Below, one piece after another: positions 58,008 to 64,000 of a DNA stretch of 64,000 nucleotides. The notes under the pieces are model-generated. The model was not told where the DNA came from and searched no databases. It was given only the letters and a program-made list of their open reading frames with translations. This DNA comes from Microstegium vimineum (taxonomy: Eukaryota; Streptophyta; Magnoliopsida; Poales; Poaceae), in contig CM039124.1 of assembly GCA_022036555.1 (NCBI GenBank), positions 52,040,963 to 52,104,962 of the forward strand. Reading direction: 5' to 3'. A program made the position numbers and the translations under genes. The first letter of the stretch is position 1, and each line of letters starts with the position of its first letter.

Positions 58008-58553
58008 ACAATCCCCACCATTTTTACTCTTTATTTTCTGATTGATGTCATTGAGCCCCCATACTGTTTATATACTACTTTTCGGCAGATGTACTTGTTA
58101 GGTTTGAACCAAAGCCTATCCTAGTGATCTCCGACCCTGCACAGGCAAGCAGAGGACTACGCCTTGATCCACAGGCCTTAGTGTGAGAGACTTCAACCAA
58201 AAGGCACATAGTACGAGGCAGTTAGACTGCTTCTCTTACGGGGTAGGGCGTTACGGTCATGCCCTTGAGTATCTTTCATGAACTCACTAGAGAGAAACCC
58301 TGACTCTCACAGAATGCGACCCCACAGTCAGCTCATATAGGTAAACTTTTTTAGGAAATTATGTAGGACAATTTCCCTGCTTATAGCATTAAGTTCATTA
58401 AGAGCAAATTGCTAAACCTGCCATACAGATAGAGCACAACAGCTAATGGGACTCTTTAAGAGTTTGTGCTCCTGGTTCCACAGTGCTTTGTTTCCTAAAG
58501 CCTGCATCTCGGGATCTCCGGTCATACAGGATAGTTATCCACAGTTGAAACCT
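58008..58553. other. Retrotransposon 3' untranslated internal region
   Basis: Lies between the end of pol and the 3' LTR, with the polypurine tract at its LTR side. No coding signal. Confidence 0.6.
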
Positions 58554-61500
58554 TCAACAGGGTATGAGCCCCATTCCCTTGCACGCTGCCTGAATTGGCT
58601 TTTGGGCCAGTCCCTTAGTGAAAGGATCTGCAATGTTCCTTTCAGACTTGATGTAATCTACAGTTATTACACCTGTCTCTCTAGCACGCCGACACGAATT
58701 TAGTCGTCTTCTAATATGCCTCGAGGATTTTTGGTTGTCTTTTCTACTGTTTACCTTCAGCAGTACTGATCTGTTATCACAGTATACTAAGACAACCGGT
58801 ATCGGCTTTGCTATCATTGGAAGGTCTGACAACAAGTCTCTTAACCATTCGGCCTCCAATGCTGCTGAATCAAGTGCAACTAATTCAGCCTCCATTGTGG
58901 AATGTGTCATCAAAGTTTGTTTAGACGATTTCCATGACACAGCCCCACCAGCTAAAGTGAACACATAGCCACTTGTAGCCTTCATTTGATCCGAGTCAGA
59001 GATCCAGTTTGCATCACTGAATCCTTCTAGTACTGACGGATATCCGGTATATTTAATACCAATATTCATCGCTCCCTTTAAATACCGAAGTACTCTGTGC
59101 AATGCAACCCAATGTCTATCTCCTGGACTGGACGAATAACGAGCCAGTCTGCATACTGCATATGAGATATCCGGTCTAGTAGCACTACTAAGGTACATGA
59201 GAGATCCAATGATCTGAGAGTAGCGTAGATGGTCCACGGGCGCACCTTTATGGGCAGTTAGCTTGTAAGATGGATCATAAGGTGTGGAGACGGGTTTACA
59301 GTCCATTTGTCCAAACCGAGTAAGGACCTTCTCCACGTAATGAGATTGAGTTAAAGTAATCCCATCCTCACCTTTCATTAGCTTGATGTTTAAAATTACA
59401 TCAGCTTCACCCAAGTCCTTCATTTCAAAGTTATTGGAGAGGAATGTTTTTGTCTCCATAATTATTTCCAAGTCGGTCCCAAACAATAATATGTCATCAA
59501 CGTATAAACACATGATGACACCTCTGCCCTCAGCAAATCGATAATATACACACTTGTCGGCTTCGTTTACACAAAAGCCAGCAGTGGTTAACGTGTTATC
59601 GAACTTCTCATGTCATTGTTTAGGGGCTTGTTTAAGGCCATACAAGGATTTAATCAAGCGACAAACTTTGCTCTCTTGTCCTTCAAGCACAAATCCCTCT
59701 GGTTGCTGCATATAAATTTCTTCTTCCAGCTCTCCATTGAGGAATGTTGTCTTCACGTTCATTTGATGAACATGAAACTTATAAGCAGCAGCCAGGGCTA
59801 AAAGCACATGGATTGTAGGCAATCGAGCTATAGGAGAATATGTGTCAAAGTAATCCTCCTCTTTCTTTTGAGTGAAACCCTTAGCCACTAAGCAGGCCTT
59901 GTATTTTTCAATACTACCATCGGGTCTTCTCTTCCTCTTAAAGATCCATTTACAGCCCACAGGCTTGCAACCAGCTAGGAGATCAGTTATCTCCCATGTT
60001 CCGTTAGACATGATGGAATCCATCTCGCTACGGACAGCTTCCCTCCAGTACTCTACATCAGTAGATGCATATGCCTCTGAGAGGGTGTGTGGTTCTTCAT
60101 CCACTAGATAAATAATATAATCATCTCCCAGAGACTTTTCAGTCCTTTGTCTCTTGCTCCTCCTCAACTCCACATCAGGAGTTGGGTCATAAACACTTGA
60201 GGGCAGAGAATACGTTTGTTTTGGACCATCTGGGGCTACTACTTCTTTACCTTTCATTGGGAAGATTCTCTCAAAAAATGTCACATCCCGAGACTCCATA
60301 ATGACATTAACAACGACATCGCTCGCCTCGGAATGGATCACTAGAAATCTATAAGTTGCACTATTGTTTGCATAGCCCAGAAAAACACAATCTACAATCT
60401 TAGGTCCTAGCTTTCTCTTCTTTGGCAATGGCACATTTACCTTTGCAAGGCAGCCCTAAGTCCGAAGATGAGAGAGATCTGGCTTCCTTCCTATAAATCC
60501 TTCAAAGGGCGTAATCTCACAATTGCGAGGTGGCACCCTATTGAGGACATAGTTCACAGTGAGTACTGCCTCGCCCACCATACCTCAGGCATCCACAAAC
60601 TTTGCAGCAAGGCATTTACCAAGTCGCACACCGTTCGGTTCTTCCTTTCAGCCACCCCATTTGATTGAGGTGAGTATGGTGTAGTGGTTTCATGAATGAT
60701 CCCACATTCCTTGCAGTATTCATTGAATAGGTTGGAAATGTATTCACCACCTCTGTCAGACCGCAACCTTTTAATAGTTTTGTTTAACTGATTCTCAACT
60801 TCAACTTTATAGATTTTAAAGTATTCTAGTGCTTCATCTTTAGTTCTGAGTAAGTAAATATGACAGAACTTAGTAGCATCATCTATGAAGGTAAGAAAGT
60901 ATCTTTTACCGCCTTTTGTAATTATACCATTCATTTCACATGCATCTGAGTGTATAAGTTCTAAAGGAGTGGTACTTCTACCTTCAACCGTATGAAATGG
61001 TTTTCTAGGTTACTTTGCTTGCACACAGGTACCACACTTTTAACCTTTAACGTGATTATACACAGGAATTAAAGACATGTCACTTAATCTCTTAATAGCC
61101 TCAAAATTCACATGACATAGGCGAGAATGTCAAATATCATTAACCATGTCATTGCTACAGACCACACTAACAGAATAAGAAGAATGACTTCTCAAACTAG
61201 AAAGACGGAATACACCGCCTGACTCATATGACTTTCCCACAAAGACACCAAACTTAGACAGGATCACTTTATTAGACTCAAACACTAATTTAAGACCCTG
61301 TCGTAGAAGCAGCGACACTGAAATGAGGTTCTGGCTCATCGAGGGCACATAGAGTGCGTCTTTCAGCACGAGCATCTTGCCTGAGGTCATCTTCAGACAG
61401 ACCTGTCCTATGCCTCGAACTGCTGCTGGAACTCCATTTCCCATCAAGACTGGGCCGCTGTTGCATCCCTGGAATAAAGAGAACATTGACCGATCAGCAC

Positions 61501-62443
61501 AAATATGAACAGTAGCACCTGAATCAATCCACCAGTCATCTGATGAACCTGCCATAAAGACATGAGGTGCATACCCTGAGGTGGAATTAACCACCATGTT
61601 CCCTTCTTTGCGCTGAGGAGGAGGACCTTTTCCTTTCCTGTCACGGCACCGGCGGGCTGTATGCCCAGCCAGACCACAGACATAGCAAATAAGGTCTTCC
61701 TTTTTCTTCTTCATCTGTTTGGGCTTTGGTTTATTTTGGTTCTGAGGTTGAAAGTTGTTCTTCTTTTTCTACTGGCCTTTTCCACCTCCGCCCTTCTTAA
61801 GAAGGTTAGCTTGAACTTGCTGGGATGGCTTGTTACTGGCCCTTGCACGCTCTTCCACATTTATAGCAGTAGACAACTCAGAGAGAGTCATTTGCTTCTT
61901 CATGTGGCAGCGCGCGGTCACAAAGTCTCGCCAAGAAGGCGGGAGCTTTGCCAGTATTGCGTTCACCTGAAAGCTTTCTGGCACGTTGCAGTTATATTGG
62001 ACTAAGTCCCTTACATAGAGTTGAAGCTCTTGTTACTGCTCCATGACAGACTTCCCTTCAACCATTTTATAGTTGAGGTAGCTTTCTGTAGTAAACGACT
62101 CATTGTCATTATCGGCCTCAGAGAATTCACTCTCGAGCTCATCCTAGAGTTCCTTAGCTAAGGTTTTAGCAGAGTAGACATCGAATAAGTGGTTTGACAA
62201 GACGTTCAACAGTCTAGACAAGCATGCCTGGTTGGCTTCGTCCCACTTTGCCTTTTCCGCTACCGCGGCGGCCTTTGCTGTAGCATCAGCATCTGCTGCT
62301 ACAGCCTCGGGGACAGCCGTCAACACCACCCAAAATAATTTGAGGTCGGTGAGCCACATGCGAGTCTTAATCTACCAGCGCTTAAAGCTTGCGCCGTCAA
62401 ACACTTCAGGCTTAATGACATCAGAACTAGAGGCTCACGCCAT
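58554..62443 (-). pseudogene. Copia gag-pol polyprotein, multiply interrupted
   Basis: Minus-strand order: gag start about 62443 (MA-stop-ASSSDVIKPEVFDG), several TAG/TAA interruptions, a gag body with LPPSWRDFVTARCHMKKQMT, a CCHC zinc knuckle CYVCGLAGHTARRC (about 61687-61646), protease WWIDSGATVHIC, the pre-integrase/integrase core with FIDDATKFCHIYLLRTKDEA and DRGGEYISNLFNEYCKECGI plus PYSPQSNGVAERKNRT, reverse transcriptase from CKPVGCKWIFKRKRRPDGSI to LYVDDILLFG, and RNase H with VLRYLKGAMNIGIKYTGYPS, GFSDANWISDSDQMKATSGY, HSTMEAELVALDSAALEAEW and NIADPFTKGL. The domain order defines Ty1/copia. Stops fall in gag (about five), near 61130, between integrase and RT (about 60435-60553), and at about 59514-59612. 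It cannot yield a functional polyprotein. Confidence 0.9.
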
Positions 62444-62459
62444 AATTGGTTTTCTGGAT

Positions 62460-63887
62460 TGTTGAAATATGACAGATATAAGAGATAATCTTTCAGCATA
62501 TTTAAATAGATTAAATAAACTGAAACTGAATATAACCAGTAGATAACTCAGATTATGGCCAAAAATAAATGTGACATAAAGGAACAAGATCATATCAACA
62601 TTTATCATGACTGTTAGATGAAAAAGGCAGATTAAACACATAAATATGTTTATAAGCATTTGCTCTCAAACTTAGCGAGTTTCTGCTATAAGCAGCCTTC
62701 CAACGTCAGTTGGTGATCAAAGATCCTTGTCAAACGTGACAGTGAATCTTACCAAAATAAGGTTCTAGATCAAGAATTAAGAGCCTAGAAAATTAGCAAT
62801 ATAACCAGGAATATACGTTACTGAAGATTAAGACAAAACAGTAAGAACACAAGATTCACAGGTTATATGCTCACAGACAAAAAAACTACTAATCAACTGA
62901 TAAACGATCAGATTAATAGATAAATTTCTAGGCAAATAATTAAACAATGCTGAAAAGAAACAACACTCTAGAACCCAACTGTCACGTTGTCTCACTACAC
63001 CGCTTAATATCATCGAGCAATGAATTAATCCGTCCAATAGTGCAATCACACCCAAGTTGAATAAACTAGCAGATTGCACAAGTAAATTTCTCAAATGAAA
63101 ACCGAGCAAAGCAACAGTTTACTTACAACACGTAGATTGTCTACGTGGGAAGTAAAGCTCAAGCGAACACGAAGTTCTGTCCCAGAAAACCAATTTCCGC
63201 CCCTCACGTCCGAGCCTGCACGACGGATGGAGAACGGAGATACTAGAGCCGCTGTCGGAGCCGAGGGAGACGTCCACGGCACCAACCCGAGAAGCAGAGG
63301 TACACCACGCAGCAGAGAGCCCAAACACCGGGCCAAGGTGGACAACAACCAGACAACCGTGCAGCACCACACCAGTGCTCACACAAGAACAGTACGCCGC
63401 CGGTCAGAACCAGCAGCACCACACCACCACCACCACCAGTACCACACGAAGATGGCACTCAGAAGGCTCTCGACGGAGTGCGTCGGAGAGAATTTCAGAG
63501 AGGTAGGAAATGGAGGAATGAGTGGATTTTCAATCTTCTCCACACGAGAGGAGACACACCCCTTTTTGAAGGAAGAGGAGAGTAACGGCCTTGCGAGTAC
63601 GACCGCATCCTCCGGTTGGACGCCGCCTAGGGCGGGCGGGCGTTGGAGCCGCCGCCGCTGGGAGCGTCCGCTCCATCCCTTCCGTGCGACACTCGAAGGA
63701 CCGAGTCCTCACTCTCGCATGCATGAGTCTCCTGTGAGGATAAGGATAGCTGCTAGCCGGCTGGGTCGCTTGGCCTATTGGGACTTGTGTGACCTTGCAT
63801 GGTAAGCTCTGTTCCCCTTTTCCTCTTCTTATTATTCATTTATTCATTTTCCAATAGAAAATAAAAGGAAAATCCCTTAAATGAACA
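62460..63887 (-). repeat. 5' LTR of the copia element
   Basis: Plus-strand start TGTTGAAATATGACAG, end CCCTTAAATGAACA, matching 56582-58007 over its whole length. As the 5' LTR of a minus-strand element it would carry the promoter. Confidence 0.92.
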
Positions 63888-64000
63888 ACGACAACTGCCA
63901 CGTGCTCGCGGTCCAAGTGCTCCATCACCTCGATCCGCTGCTTGGAACCGGCGACCGCGGAGGTGCTCGCGGTCTTCCCCTGCCGCGTGCAAGACTTCCC
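63888..64000. other. GC-rich right flank, cut by window edge
   Basis: 113 bases of GC-rich sequence beyond the LTR, open on the minus strand (SKQRIEVMEHLDREHVAVV) and possibly coding, but too short to assign. Confidence 0.3.

Larger units (their letters stand above)
56582..63887 (-). mobile_element. Ty1/copia LTR retrotransposon, minus orientation, defective
   Basis: Two LTRs of about 1.43 kb flank a copia-order coding region (gag, protease, integrase, reverse transcriptase, RNase H) on the minus strand. A polypurine tract (GGTGGGGATTG on the minus strand, just right of 58007) precedes the 3' LTR. The expected primer-binding site next to the 5' LTR is missing: only about 19 bases separate the LTR from the gag ATG. 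The 5-base flanks (GCACA on the left, ACGAC on the right) do not match, so the element lost its duplication or is a recombinant. Multiple stops in gag and pol show it is inactive, although the LTRs remain very similar, which points to a fairly recent origin. Confidence 0.9.

Overview
This is nuclear DNA of a grass (Poaceae). Genes are split by GT-AG introns, coding GC is high at third positions, the neighbourhood is crowded with MITEs, hAT, MULE-like, Helitron and copia elements, and the recognisable proteins read like grass orthologues. I cannot name the species. I see no tRNA, rRNA or CRISPR array.

Layout. 0.6-7.0 kb: cytosolic glucose-6-phosphate isomerase, 23 coding exons, complete except for a one-base loss in exon 5. 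8.05-9.3 kb: intact F-box gene. 10.2-12.2 kb: a small Helitron-like element carrying a scrap of coatomer beta-prime. 13.5-15.2 kb (minus): PERK-type receptor kinase whose activation segment is deleted. 17.4-19.0 kb: a decayed autoinhibited Ca2+-ATPase fragment beside a lone first exon resembling a thylakoid lumenal protein, with Helitron-like termini at 21.2-21.35 kb. 23.2-31.3 kb: GYF-domain (EXA1-like) gene with a nonsense codon, a frameshift and missing 3' exons. 32.0-34.5 kb (minus): a very acidic protein of unknown family with a repeated short motif and a C-terminal membrane segment. 35.6-41.4 kb (minus): HIRA histone chaperone, apparently intact. 41.5-42.3 kb: MULE-like element with long inverted repeats. 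43.2-44.6 kb (minus): F-box-like gene with two in-frame stops. 44.6-50.9 kb: hAT element with 8-bp target duplication, itself interrupted by a 1.67-kb solo LTR. 51.5-52.3 kb: LINE RNase H remnant and a Tourist-like MITE. 52.4-53.65 kb: broken F-box gene. 54.3-56.3 kb: another long-inverted-repeat element. 56.58-63.89 kb (minus): a nearly full-length copia retrotransposon with both LTRs and many stops.

The genes do not form a pathway. The clearly functional ones are housekeeping (sugar metabolism, histone chaperoning) embedded in transposon-driven sequence. A recurring theme is that most conserved genes carry one or a few point lesions (CAG/CAA to TAG, one-base changes in homopolymers). These are either real decay or assembly error, and that must be settled before calling pseudogenes. 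The most novel-looking item is the acidic repeat protein at 32-34.5 kb.
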